Below, piece after piece: positions 25,638 to 32,956 of a stretch of 64,000 nucleotides of DNA. A model generated the notes under the pieces. That model saw only the letters and a list, made by a program, of their open reading frames with translations, was not told the origin of the DNA and made no database searches. Each line of letters begins with the position of its first letter. The first letter of the stretch is position 1. The translations under genes and the position numbers were made by a program. The DNA lies in assembly GCA_045544455.1 (NCBI GenBank), contig JAZPYZ010000023.1, positions 1-64,000 of the forward strand. The letters run 5' to 3'. Origin of the DNA: JAZPYZ01 sp045544455 (GTDB lineage Bacteria > Bacillota > Clostridia > Oscillospirales > Acutalibacteraceae).

Positions 25638-25877
25638 TCAGATCACTTCCAGAAATACCAGTACACTCAGTACGATGCCGATGAAGCCGTACAGTTCGAC
25701 CAAACCGCCGAGCAATCCGAACAAGATGCCGACGAACGGGATCAGCGACAACACGCTGATCAACAGACCGACCACCGCGCACACAACCACGAACAACACC
25801 AGTTGCACCACAAGCGAGCGAGCATCTTTCGGCTGCACCTTAAATGCGGTGGGCCATACTTGTTTCAATACATCCAT
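25638..25877 (-). CDS. small membrane protein of unknown function
   Basis: 79 residues. After ~22 polar residues come two long hydrophobic helices rich in Leu/Val, separated by a short PFVG turn. I do not recognise the family. GGGAGG lies 7 nt before the chosen ATG. The gene is monocistronic between the sigF terminator and a ferritin-like gene on the same strand. Confidence 0.7.
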   Translation of the reverse strand: MDVLKQVWPTAFKVQPKDARSLVVQLVLFVVVCAVVGLLISVLSLIPFVGILFGLLGGLVELYGFIGIVLSVLVFLEVI

Positions 25878-25963
25878 GTTTCTGCCTCCCATCCTTTTCC
25901 GATATGTTCAGTATACCGCATTGTTCGGCAAATAGCAAGAACATTCGACCAAATAACCGCCGA

Positions 25964-26389
25964 TTATGTTTCGCCGTCGGACAGAAAATTCAGTTTGCCG
26001 GCATGTTTGTTTTCGTCGGTCATGAGTTCAAAAAACAGATCCCGCATCCATCCTTCTTTCGATGACAGATACCAGTTGCGATAGGTGGTATAATCGTCCC
26101 ATTCGTCGGCAATGGCACGCGCGAACCCTTCGGTAATATCATCCGCCCGGACCACCTTGACCGCCGGCAATACCGGTTCACGCCGAAACAGTTTGCGAAA
26201 CAGTTGTAACAACCGGTCGGCGTGGCGCCATTCGTCGTCGCGGATCGCGGCAAGCATGACCGCCGATTCGTTGTTCGGTTGCATGCTGAGCAGTCGGTCG
26301 TAAAAAGCCGCGGCTTGTTGTTCGTCCGAAATAGCGTCCAACAGCGCTTGTTCGGTCATCGGGGGTGTGAAATATCCCGTTCTTTGCAT
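25964..26389 (-). CDS. ferritin-like diiron protein
   Basis: 141 residues, mostly helical. DEQQAAAFYDRLL and DDEWRHADRLLQLF in the first half and ADEWDDYTTYRNWY and TDENKHAGKL in the second give the paired E...ExxH pattern of ferritin-like/rubrerythrin diiron proteins. No rubredoxin domain is present. The role may be peroxide or iron handling, but members of this class vary. Its Shine-Dalgarno lies inside the 3' arm of the hairpin that terminates recR. Confidence 0.8.
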   Translation of the reverse strand: MQRTGYFTPPMTEQALLDAISDEQQAAAFYDRLLSMQPNNESAVMLAAIRDDEWRHADRLLQLFRKLFRREPVLPAVKVVRADDITEGFARAIADEWDDYTTYRNWYLSSKEGWMRDLFFELMTDENKHAGKLNFLSDGET

Positions 26390-26396
26390 AAAAAAT

Positions 26397-26430
26397 CGCC
26401 TCCTGATTCACTATATGAATCCAGGAGACG
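26397..26430 (-). terminator. terminator hairpin overlapping a ribosome-binding site
   Basis: On the minus strand CGTCTCCTGGATTCA pairs with TGAATCAGGAGGCG around a TATAG-type loop, followed by ATTTTTT. It ends the dnaX-ybaB-recR transcript. The same AGGAGG is the ribosome site of the following ferritin-like gene, with the T-run forming the spacer to its ATG. Confidence 0.75.
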
Positions 26431-26440
26431 ATGGGTGCCA

Positions 26441-27040
26441 TTATAGCGGTTTGCGCCCTTCGAGTGAACGACGCAAGGTAAATTCGTCCGCGTATTCCAG
26501 ATCGCCGCCGACCGGAATACCGTAGGCCAGACGGGTAATGGGAATGTTGAACGGTTTGAGTAGTTTGGCCAAATACATGGCGGTTGCTTCTCCCTCTACG
26601 GTGGGGTTGGTCGCCATGATGATCTCTTTGACGTCCTGTTCGGCCACGCGGTGTAACAACTCTTTCACGCGCAGTTGATCCGGGCCGATACCGGCCATCG
26701 GCGAAATGGTACCGTGTAACACGTGGTACACGCCGTTGTATTCACGGGTGCGTTCAAACGCCATCACGTCACGCGGATCTTCTACCACGCAGATGACCGA
26801 CGTATCGCGCGCGGCGGTACGGCAGATAGGACATTTGTCCCCATCCGCATAGTTGCAACACACGGTACATTCCTGAATCTTTTCCCGTGCATCGGTTATG
26901 GAACCGACCAGATCGCGAACGTCCTGTTCGGTCGTTTCGAGCAGATGGAAAGCCAATCGCTGAGCCGATTTATGCCCGATGCCGGGCAGGCGTTCCAACT
27001 GTTCTACCAGCCGCATCAGCGGCGCAATCGGGTTCGGCAT
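26441..27040 (-). CDS. recR: recombination mediator RecR
   Basis: 199 residues: an N-terminal helix-hairpin-helix (LPGIGHKSAQRLAFHLL), a four-cysteine zinc site (CTVCCNYADGDKCPIC) and a Toprim domain (VICVVEDPRDVMAFE). RecR with RecF/RecO loads RecA on gapped DNA. The start overlaps the ybaB stop by one base, in the usual dnaX-ybaB-recR order. Confidence 0.97.
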   Translation of the reverse strand: MPNPIAPLMRLVEQLERLPGIGHKSAQRLAFHLLETTEQDVRDLVGSITDAREKIQECTVCCNYADGDKCPICRTAARDTSVICVVEDPRDVMAFERTREYNGVYHVLHGTISPMAGIGPDQLRVKELLHRVAEQDVKEIIMATNPTVEGEATAMYLAKLLKPFNIPITRLAYGIPVGGDLEYADEFTLRRSLEGRKPL

Positions 27041-27387
27041 CAGAACAAGCCCGGCATGTTAAGACCGCCGGTGATCTTCGACATTTCCTGCTCGGAGGTA
27101 GCGATCGCTTGACGCAACGCTTCGTTGACCGCGGCCATCACCAGATCCGACAACATCTCCACGTCGTCAGGATCCACCACTTCGGGTTTGATATCGATCG
27201 CCAGCACTTGATGCGTACCGTCCACTTTGGCGGTAACGGCGCCGCCACCGACCGTCGCTTCATAGGTGCGTTGTTCGAGATCGGCTTGCGTGCGCGCCAT
27301 CTCTTCTTGCATTTTCTGCGCTTGGCGCATCATCGCTTGCATATTGCCCGGGCCGCCGCCCATGCCTTGCGGTAATCTTGCTTTCAT
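27040..27387 (-). CDS. ybaB: YbaB/EbfC nucleoid-associated protein
   Basis: 115 residues. A Met/Gln-rich N-terminal helix (GNMQAMMRQAQKMQEEM) and the core AKVDGTHQVLAIDIKPEVVDPDDVEMLSDLVMAAVNEAL-type pattern are typical of the family, a dimer that binds DNA. Located between dnaX and recR as in most bacteria. Confidence 0.95.
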   Translation of the reverse strand: MKARLPQGMGGGPGNMQAMMRQAQKMQEEMARTQADLEQRTYEATVGGGAVTAKVDGTHQVLAIDIKPEVVDPDDVEMLSDLVMAAVNEALRQAIATSEQEMSKITGGLNMPGLF

Positions 27388-27420
27388 GATCGTTCTCCTT
27401 TATGCTTAATGAAAAATCGG

Positions 27421-29025
27421 TTAATCGCAAATGGTTTGAACACCGAGTTCTTTACTTTGCCGCAGATACGCGTCCAACGGATCTTCCGCAACGGGTTGTT
27501 CCGCCGCAGGACGGCGAACGCCGATGCGATAGGTTTTGCCGGTAACCTGACGGATCGCGCCGATTAAAATAGCACGGTTACCGTCGCGCGAGACCAACGC
27601 TTTAAACAAATCGTTGCCGGTGCAGACCAACACAAAATCGTCCCGTTCGATCGCGGTGGTGCCGGACAACACGCCGTACAGCGGCGGCGACGATTCGGCC
27701 AACAGATCCAACACGTCATTCCATTTCTCAAACGGCCGTTCCACCACCGCTTCTTTCGTCGGTGCCGGCGTAACCGAAGCCGCCGGGGCGGCCGGTGTTT
27801 CGACCGGTTGTGCCGGCGTTTGGGCCGGTGTTGTCACCGGTTCGTTCGCGGCCGGCGTGGGTTGCACGGCGGCAATTGCACCGCTACGGACCGCGGATTC
27901 GAGCGCTTGAATACGGCTAAGCAACGCTTCGTTCCCGGTTTCAAGTTCCGGTGAACAGATGCGCAACATGGTCATTTCCATCTCCACCCGACGCGTAGCC
28001 CCGTTTTTGATCCGTTCGAGGGTGGCTTGCAGTTGATGCAACACGTATAAGATGGTCGACAGTTCGTACCGGGCGGCATCTTGTGCCATCGACTGGCGTT
28101 CGACTTCGCTGGCTACCACCAGGTCGCCGGCCGATTTCACACTGCGCAACACCATTAAGTTACGAAAATACTCGATCATTTCGACGCAGATACGTTCCAT
28201 ATCTCGCGACGAACGGTAAAGTTCATCCACCAAGGTAAGCGCCGCACCGCTGTCTTTTTGACAAAACGCATCCGAAAACCGGCGCAAATATTCCCGACCG
28301 ACCATGCCGGCAGCTTCGGCCACCGTGTCGGCGGTGATCTGCCGCGAACAGGACAAGCATTGGTCGATCAGCGATAACGCATCCCGCATCGCCCCATCGG
28401 CTAACCGCGCCACAAACAACGCCGCGTCATCGGTAATCGAAAATCCTTCTTGTTCGGCCACGTACCCGATCCGTGCCGCAATATCGGCCGGCGAAATACG
28501 CGAAAAGTCGAACCGTTGGCAACGGGACAGGATCGTGGCAGGCAGTTTGTGCACTTCGGTGGTGGCGAGGATGAAGATCGCGTGGGCCGGCGGTTCTTCC
28601 AGCGTTTTGAGCAACGCGTTGAACGCACCGGTGGACAACATATGTACTTCGTCGATGATATAGACGCGGTATTTGGCGACCGACGGCGTAAAGTTGACCT
28701 CTTCGCGCAGGTCACGAATGTTATCGACGCCGTTGTTGGACGCCGCATCGATCTCCGCAACGTCCACTAAACTGCCGGTATCGATACCGCGACAGATATC
28801 GCACTCGTTACACGGATCGCCGTCTTTAGCGTTAGGGCAGTTGACCGCTTTGGCCAAAATTTTGGCGCAGGAGGTTTTACCCGTACCGCGCGAACCGGTA
28901 AACAGATACGCGTGTGCCAACCGACCGGTAGTCAGTTCGTTTTTAAGCGCCGCCGTTACGTGCGGTTGACCGCTGACATCCGAAAAAGTTTTCGGCCGCC
29001 ATTTTCGATACAATACCTGATACAT
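27421..29025 (-). CDS. dnaX: DNA polymerase III gamma/tau subunit
   Basis: 534 residues. The AAA+ clamp-loader domain has Walker A FTGSRGTGKTS (~residues 42-52), the zinc module CPNAKDGDPCNECDIC, Walker B IIDEVHML and the sensor LATTEVHKLPATILSRCQRF. Domain III follows. A Pro/Ala/Thr-rich linker (~375-425) leads to a C-terminal tau-like domain. It loads the sliding clamp. It lies just downstream of the SRP RNA gene, a common arrangement in Firmicutes. Confidence 0.96.
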   Translation of the reverse strand: MYQVLYRKWRPKTFSDVSGQPHVTAALKNELTTGRLAHAYLFTGSRGTGKTSCAKILAKAVNCPNAKDGDPCNECDICRGIDTGSLVDVAEIDAASNNGVDNIRDLREEVNFTPSVAKYRVYIIDEVHMLSTGAFNALLKTLEEPPAHAIFILATTEVHKLPATILSRCQRFDFSRISPADIAARIGYVAEQEGFSITDDAALFVARLADGAMRDALSLIDQCLSCSRQITADTVAEAAGMVGREYLRRFSDAFCQKDSGAALTLVDELYRSSRDMERICVEMIEYFRNLMVLRSVKSAGDLVVASEVERQSMAQDAARYELSTILYVLHQLQATLERIKNGATRRVEMEMTMLRICSPELETGNEALLSRIQALESAVRSGAIAAVQPTPAANEPVTTPAQTPAQPVETPAAPAASVTPAPTKEAVVERPFEKWNDVLDLLAESSPPLYGVLSGTTAIERDDFVLVCTGNDLFKALVSRDGNRAILIGAIRQVTGKTYRIGVRRPAAEQPVAEDPLDAYLRQSKELGVQTICD

Positions 29026-29052
29026 GCGTTGTCACCTCGTTTCGATAAAAAA

Positions 29053-29200
29053 GGCCACACGAATTCGGTCATACGGACGAACAGGCTGATCTGCGGCACA
29101 CAGTGACATCCGCTTAATGCTGCTCGGTTCCCCGCCTGACATGGTTCACGGCGCACCGTCGCACAGGACCCGCGCGTCCGCATGTCCCAACTCGCGTGGC
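29053..29200 (-). ncRNA. ffs: signal recognition particle RNA
   Basis: The minus strand contains the universal SRP core (ATGTCAGGCGGGGAACC then GAGCAGCATTAAG) that forms the GGAA-capped helix 8 bound by Ffh. The flanks close into a long helix: GCCACGCGAGTT (from 29200) pairs with AATTCGTGTGGC (to 29053), and CATGCGGACG with CGTCCGTATG. A T-run follows as terminator. At about 148 nt it is longer than the ~100-nt minimal form and shorter than the Bacillus form with an Alu domain. Confidence 0.93.
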
Positions 29201-29229
29201 AAATATGTAAGATTACTAACTGTTTTTTC

Positions 29230-29258
29230 ATTATACCCTTAAAGAAAAGGATTGTCAA
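29230..29258 (-). promoter_or_regulatory. promoter of the SRP RNA gene
   Basis: Minus strand: perfect TTGACA (29253-29258), 17 bp, perfect TATAAT (29230-29235), ~30 bp before the RNA. dnaX probably shares it by read-through. Confidence 0.93.
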
Positions 29259-29281
29259 CAAACGACGATGGATTTTTCGCG

Positions 29282-29310
29282 GTATATTTTGCATACGCCA
29301 TGCCACAATA
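29282..29310 (+). promoter_or_regulatory. possible sigma-G/sigma-F promoter of spoVAE
   Basis: GTATA (29282-29286), 17 bp, CACAATA (29304-29310) fits the forespore pattern GHATR-N17/18-CATNNTA with one mismatch, and no SigA promoter is visible on this strand. Confidence 0.45.
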
Positions 29311-29336
29311 AGGATAGTGAAAGGGCGGTGAATAGA

Positions 29337-29702
29337 TTGGATTGGTGGATGCTTATCAAAAGTTTTGCCATAGGCGGCGGTATCTGCGTAGTGGGGCAGC
29401 TGCTTATCGACTATACCAAACTGACACCGGCGCGCATTTTGGTATTGTTTGTGACGCTCGGAGTAGTGTTAACGGCGGTGGGATTGTATGATCCGTTGGT
29501 TCAGTTTGCCGGTGCCGGCGCGACCACACCCTTGACGGGATTTGGGTACACCCTCGCCAAAGGCGTGGAGGATGCGGTACGGGAACATGGCTTGTTGGGC
29601 GCGTTGACCGGCGGAATCACCGGTGCGGCCGGCGGTATTGCGGCGGCCATCTTTTTAGGATATGTGGTGGCCTTGTTCGCTAAATCGCGGGATAAAAGTT
29701 AA
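29337..29702 (+). CDS. spoVAE: stage V sporulation protein AE (SpoVAEb-type)
   Basis: About 121 residues with four membrane helices. GGGICVVGQLLIDYTKLTPA, GLYDPLVQFAGAGATTPLTGFG and the Gly/Ala-rich C-terminal helices match SpoVAEb. SpoVA proteins form the inner-membrane channel moving calcium-dipicolinate in sporulation and germination. The start is uncertain: TTG 29337 has AAGGGCGG 8 nt upstream; GTG 29328 and ATG 29349 are alternatives. spoVAC and spoVAD are not adjacent, unlike the usual operon. Confidence 0.88.
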   Translation: MDWWMLIKSFAIGGGICVVGQLLIDYTKLTPARILVLFVTLGVVLTAVGLYDPLVQFAGAGATTPLTGFGYTLAKGVEDAVREHGLLGALTGGITGAAGGIAAAIFLGYVVALFAKSRDKS

Positions 29703-29705
29703 CAA

Positions 29706-29738
29706 AACGTCCGGACGACAAGCAGTCATCCGGACGTT
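29706..29738 (+). terminator. terminator of spoVAE
   Basis: A 10-bp stem AACGTCCGGA/TCCGGACGTT plus an inner GAC/GTC, then CTTTTTTT. It may also serve the convergent SGNH gene. Confidence 0.85.
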
Positions 29739-29743
29739 CTTTT

Positions 29744-30379
29744 TTACATACCAACGGCATCCTCTTTGCCGGCAAACAACGCGTCATAATCGAGGGGCGT
29801 CGCTTGTATACCGAGCACTTGTTCGATACAGGCGACCACTTGGTTGGTGATCACACGGGTACCGTCCTTGGTGTAATAGTGAGTCAAATCGGAATGATAC
29901 GATACCGGATGACCGACCATCAAGGTATACAGATCGTTGATGGTACCGCCGTGTTGACGCACCACTTCCGAGGCGACCGCGTTATACCGTTCGGTATCGC
30001 GGTTATAGCGTTTGCATTCGGGGAACAGTTCTTCCTGCACGGGGGTAGAGGTCGCGAAGATGATCTTCGCTTGCGGAAACAACTGACGGATCAATCCGCA
30101 AATACGGTCGACGTTACGGCGATAGGTGTCGATATCCACCACCGGTTGGCCGTCGATCATGACCAGATCGTCCCACAAGCCGGCGTTCCAGTGCACCAGG
30201 TCCACGTCGTCACCGCACTCGAGTTGTTTTTTCCAATCGAGCAGATTGCGGATGATATAGGTGGTAAACCGGCAGTTATCGGACGGAAAAAACACCTGAG
30301 CTTTTCCCTCAAACGCCATACGGGTATACACGTCATACCCTTGCCGGATCGAATCGCCAATCAACAGTATTTTTTTCAT
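29744..30379 (-). CDS. SGNH/GDSL-family hydrolase
   Basis: 211 residues. Block I LLIGDSIRQGYD carries the nucleophile Ser. VHWNAGLWDD is the Asn-containing block III. The C-terminal SDLTHYYTKDG supplies the D-x-x-H pair. Such enzymes are esterases or lipases; many in gut bacteria deacetylate glycans. No signal peptide is present, so it acts in the cytoplasm. AAGGAGG precedes the ATG. The closest context is the AraC regulator and FAD oxidoreductase to the right. Confidence 0.87.
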   Translation of the reverse strand: MKKILLIGDSIRQGYDVYTRMAFEGKAQVFFPSDNCRFTTYIIRNLLDWKKQLECGDDVDLVHWNAGLWDDLVMIDGQPVVDIDTYRRNVDRICGLIRQLFPQAKIIFATSTPVQEELFPECKRYNRDTERYNAVASEVVRQHGGTINDLYTLMVGHPVSYHSDLTHYYTKDGTRVITNQVVACIEQVLGIQATPLDYDALFAGKEDAVGM

Positions 30380-30439
30380 AATAATGCCTCCTTTTTCACA
30401 GACCGTATAAAACGGTGTCAACCCTGTTAGGCACCTATA

Positions 30440-30468
30440 GAATATCAGGTTTTTACCGGTTTGTAAAG
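30440..30468 (-). promoter_or_regulatory. promoter of the SGNH hydrolase gene
   Basis: Minus strand: TTTACA (30463-30468), 17 bp, TATTCT (30440-30445). Confidence 0.6.
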
Positions 30469-30474
30469 ACAGTT

Positions 30475-31209
30475 TTAAATGCCGTGTTGTTGCCGGTAAA
30501 CCGTGGGCGAAACGCCGTTATGCTTCTTGAAGGTATTGCTGAAATAATACGGGTTTTCAAACCCACAAAGGGCGGCGATCCGCGCGATCGATTCCCCGCT
30601 TTGGCAAAGCAGATCTTCCGCCCGTCTGAGCCGCATGGCGATGAGATACTCCATTGGGGTGAGTCCCGTGTGTTTTTTGAAATGGTAGATCAAACCCGAT
30701 ACCGACAAGCAAGCAATATCGGCGGTTTCTTTCAGCGTTATTTTGCGGTGAAGATGCCGTTCGAAATATCCACGCACCTGCGCCACGACCGGATCGTTTT
30801 GCATATGCGTCAACAATGTTTGCGCCTCGATTTGATGAAAAATATCCGACAAAAAGCCGTCTTTTAACGCTTGTTGACCGGGAATGCCACTCAGTTGTAA
30901 CAGATACTGCACGGTGGATTGTAACCGGCCGGTTTGCTCGATCGGGACGATCCCGACCGGCAACGGATCGCGGTCGGGGTTTTCGTACCGGATATAGTAA
31001 AACGCACACGGTGACAGGATCCGGCGTTTGAAATATACGTTGTCCGGAAAACTGACCAACGTGTGCGCACCGGCACGCGATACCGCACCTTGCATGGTAA
31101 ATTCCATCTCTCCCGAAAGAATGAAAAGCAACGAATGGTTGGGCTGATAACCGCGTTCCAGTTTAAATTTCGACAACGTAATATGGCGGCAATCGATCAG
31201 TTGTTTCAT
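30475..31209 (-). CDS. AraC-family transcriptional regulator
   Basis: 244 residues. An N-terminal cupin-like sensor (LLFILSGEMEFTM and SPCAFYYIRYE) is followed by two C-terminal HTH motifs (ITLKETADIACLSVSGLIYHFKKHTG and SIARIAALCGFENPYYFSNTFKKHNGVSPTVYR). It probably senses a sugar and activates the divergent FAD oxidoreductase gene. GGGAG lies 7 nt before the chosen ATG. The stop is close to the SGNH promoter. Confidence 0.92.
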   Translation of the reverse strand: MKQLIDCRHITLSKFKLERGYQPNHSLLFILSGEMEFTMQGAVSRAGAHTLVSFPDNVYFKRRILSPCAFYYIRYENPDRDPLPVGIVPIEQTGRLQSTVQYLLQLSGIPGQQALKDGFLSDIFHQIEAQTLLTHMQNDPVVAQVRGYFERHLHRKITLKETADIACLSVSGLIYHFKKHTGLTPMEYLIAMRLRRAEDLLCQSGESIARIAALCGFENPYYFSNTFKKHNGVSPTVYRQQHGI

Positions 31210-31230
31210 CGGTTTCTCCCACTGCAATAT

Positions 31231-31296
31231 AGTATAGGTTTATCATAATATTCTTTATTTACAAAGTCAATATTTTCGATACAATAAAAATATACT
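31231..31296. promoter_or_regulatory. divergent promoter region between araC-type and FAD oxidoreductase genes
   Basis: Two TATACT -10 boxes face outwards (31231-31236 on minus, 31291-31296 on plus). Neither has a good -35, which fits activator-dependent transcription. TATAGGTT occurs as a direct repeat beside both boxes. Confidence 0.5.
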
Positions 31297-31315
31297 ATAG
31301 GTTGTAGGTGATAAC

Positions 31316-32665
31316 ATGAACAATCCGGCAGAGGTTTTGGTGGTCGGTGGCGGACCGGCCGGCGTGTGTGCGGCGATCAGCGCCGCCAGACAAGGTGTAA
31401 AGGTATTGTTGGTGGAACAAGGCGGCAGCTGCGGCGGTATGGCGACGGCCGGTTTGGTGGGCCCGTTTATGACCTGTTACGATGCGAAAGGTGAACGCCA
31501 GATCATTCGCGGTATATTCGAAGAGATCGTGGACCGGTTGGTTAAACGCGGTTTTGCCATCCACCCGTCACAGGTGATGGGCGGCACGGCGTTTACCTCG
31601 TGGATCAAGATCGGGCACGATCACGTGACGCCGTTTGAAGCGGAAGGTTTAAAATTGGTGCTCGACGAGATGTTGGAAGAGGCCGGCGTCGATATCCTGT
31701 ATCATACGACGTTTTTGGAACCGGTGCTCGACGGTAACACGATCACCGGCATTACCGTCGCGTCCAAATCGGGCGTGGAAACGTTGCACGCGAACGTGGT
31801 GATCGACTGTACCGGTGACGGAGACGTGGCGGCACGCGCCGGCGTACCGTTTGAGATGGGCAACGAAGCGTTGGGACTTATCCAACCGGCGACGATGTTT
31901 TTCCATATCAGTCACGTGGACGCCGACGCGGTAGAAGCCGATATCCAAGCCAACCTCGCTCATTTTTACCGTAAAGACGGGGTGAACTACCGGTCGTTAC
32001 ATTGGCGCGTGACCGAAGCGCGCGAGAACGGCGATTGGTCGCTGGATCGGGTGAGTATTGGGTTGTTCCGCAAACCGAAATCGGACGAATGGTGCATCAA
32101 CACCTCGCGTATCATGGGGGTAGACAGTACCGATAACCGAAGTTTGACACGCGCCGAGATCGAAGGACGCAAACAAGCGGATGAGATCTTACAGTTTTTC
32201 CGTAAATACGTGCCAGGATGCGCAGACGCGCGGTTACAATCGACCGCTGCCTACGTCGGCATCCGGGAAAGCCGTCACATTGCCGGCGAGTATCGGTTGA
32301 CGGCCGACGACCTGCTCGAATCGAAGGTGCCGGCCGATAGTGTGTTTATCGCCGCCAACTCGGTGGACGTGCATGGGCGGTTTGGACCGAAGAGCAACGA
32401 ATACGTGCCGATTCGGGGCGATTATTACGGGGTACCGTATCGCAGTTTGTTGCCGGTGAAGATCGACGGATTGTTACTGGCCGGCCGGTGTTTGAGCGCC
32501 GACTCGACCGCCGCCGGTGCGGTACGCGTGATGCCGCCGTGTATGGCGATGGGGCAAGCGGCGGGTACTGCTGCGGCAATCGCCGTCCAAGACGGGGTAA
32601 CACCGAAGCAAGTCAATATCGACACCCTGCGTAAAACGCTGAAAGAAAATGGCGTAGTACTGTAA
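31316..32665 (+). CDS. FAD-dependent oxidoreductase (FAD_oxidored family)
   Basis: 449 residues. The dinucleotide-binding motif VLVVGGGPAGVCAAISAARQG is at the N-terminus, VVIDCTGDGDVAARAG in the middle, and the C-terminal FAD site is DGLLLAGRCLSADSTAAGAVRVMPPCMAMGQAAG. GGMATAGLVGPF is typical of this family, found in sugar and polyketide oxidation and often located in gut carbohydrate loci. The substrate is unknown. It diverges from the AraC regulator that probably controls it. Confidence 0.88.
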   Translation: MNNPAEVLVVGGGPAGVCAAISAARQGVKVLLVEQGGSCGGMATAGLVGPFMTCYDAKGERQIIRGIFEEIVDRLVKRGFAIHPSQVMGGTAFTSWIKIGHDHVTPFEAEGLKLVLDEMLEEAGVDILYHTTFLEPVLDGNTITGITVASKSGVETLHANVVIDCTGDGDVAARAGVPFEMGNEALGLIQPATMFFHISHVDADAVEADIQANLAHFYRKDGVNYRSLHWRVTEARENGDWSLDRVSIGLFRKPKSDEWCINTSRIMGVDSTDNRSLTRAEIEGRKQADEILQFFRKYVPGCADARLQSTAAYVGIRESRHIAGEYRLTADDLLESKVPADSVFIAANSVDVHGRFGPKSNEYVPIRGDYYGVPYRSLLPVKIDGLLLAGRCLSADSTAAGAVRVMPPCMAMGQAAGTAAAIAVQDGVTPKQVNIDTLRKTLKENGVVL

Positions 32666-32669
32666 ACGA

Positions 32670-32702
32670 AAAAAGGTTGGAACCATTGGTTCCAACCTTT
32701 TT
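32670..32702 (+). terminator. terminator of the FAD oxidoreductase gene
   Basis: A 13-15-bp stem around AAAGGTTGGAACC with loop ATT and a TTTTT tail. Confidence 0.9.
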
Positions 32703-32704
32703 CT

Positions 32705-32890
32705 TATTCGATGTTCCATTCCATCAAGTCGAGTTCGGTGCCGTTTTCATCCAGCGTTTTGAGTTGATGCGACGCGAGCGACGTCGTTACGGTGTTATCA
32801 AACAGGCGGATGATCGTGCCGCCATCTTCCCCGCCTTTGATGGCGGTAATCATAGGCGTATTGCCCGGTGTTCACCACGCCGAACACACC
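32705..32890 (-). pseudogene. C-terminal remnant, possibly of a GH38-type alpha-mannosidase
   Basis: The minus strand from 32853 reads MITAIKGGEDGGTIIRLFDNT and ends LDLMEWNIE before TAA at 32705. This resembles the 'iKk.Edg..iivRlyn' and closing '..dl.E' of GH38 alpha-mannosidases. Just upstream, in another frame, GVVNTGQYAYD resembles an earlier GH38 segment, as if an internal deletion fused two parts. No start or ribosome site is present. The family assignment is tentative. Confidence 0.4.
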
Positions 32891-32925
32891 GCGCGAATGT
32901 CGAAAAGGATCCTTTTTTAAACAAA

Positions 32926-32954
32926 GAAGCGACCATCGTGTGATGGTCGCTTTT
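32926..32954 (-). terminator. terminator of the SCIFF-to-SGNH gene run
   Basis: An 11-bp stem AAGCGACCATC/GATGGTCGCTT with loop GTGT, next to the stop of the SGNH gene. On the minus strand TTCTTTG follows. Confidence 0.8.
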
Positions 32955-32956
32955 CC

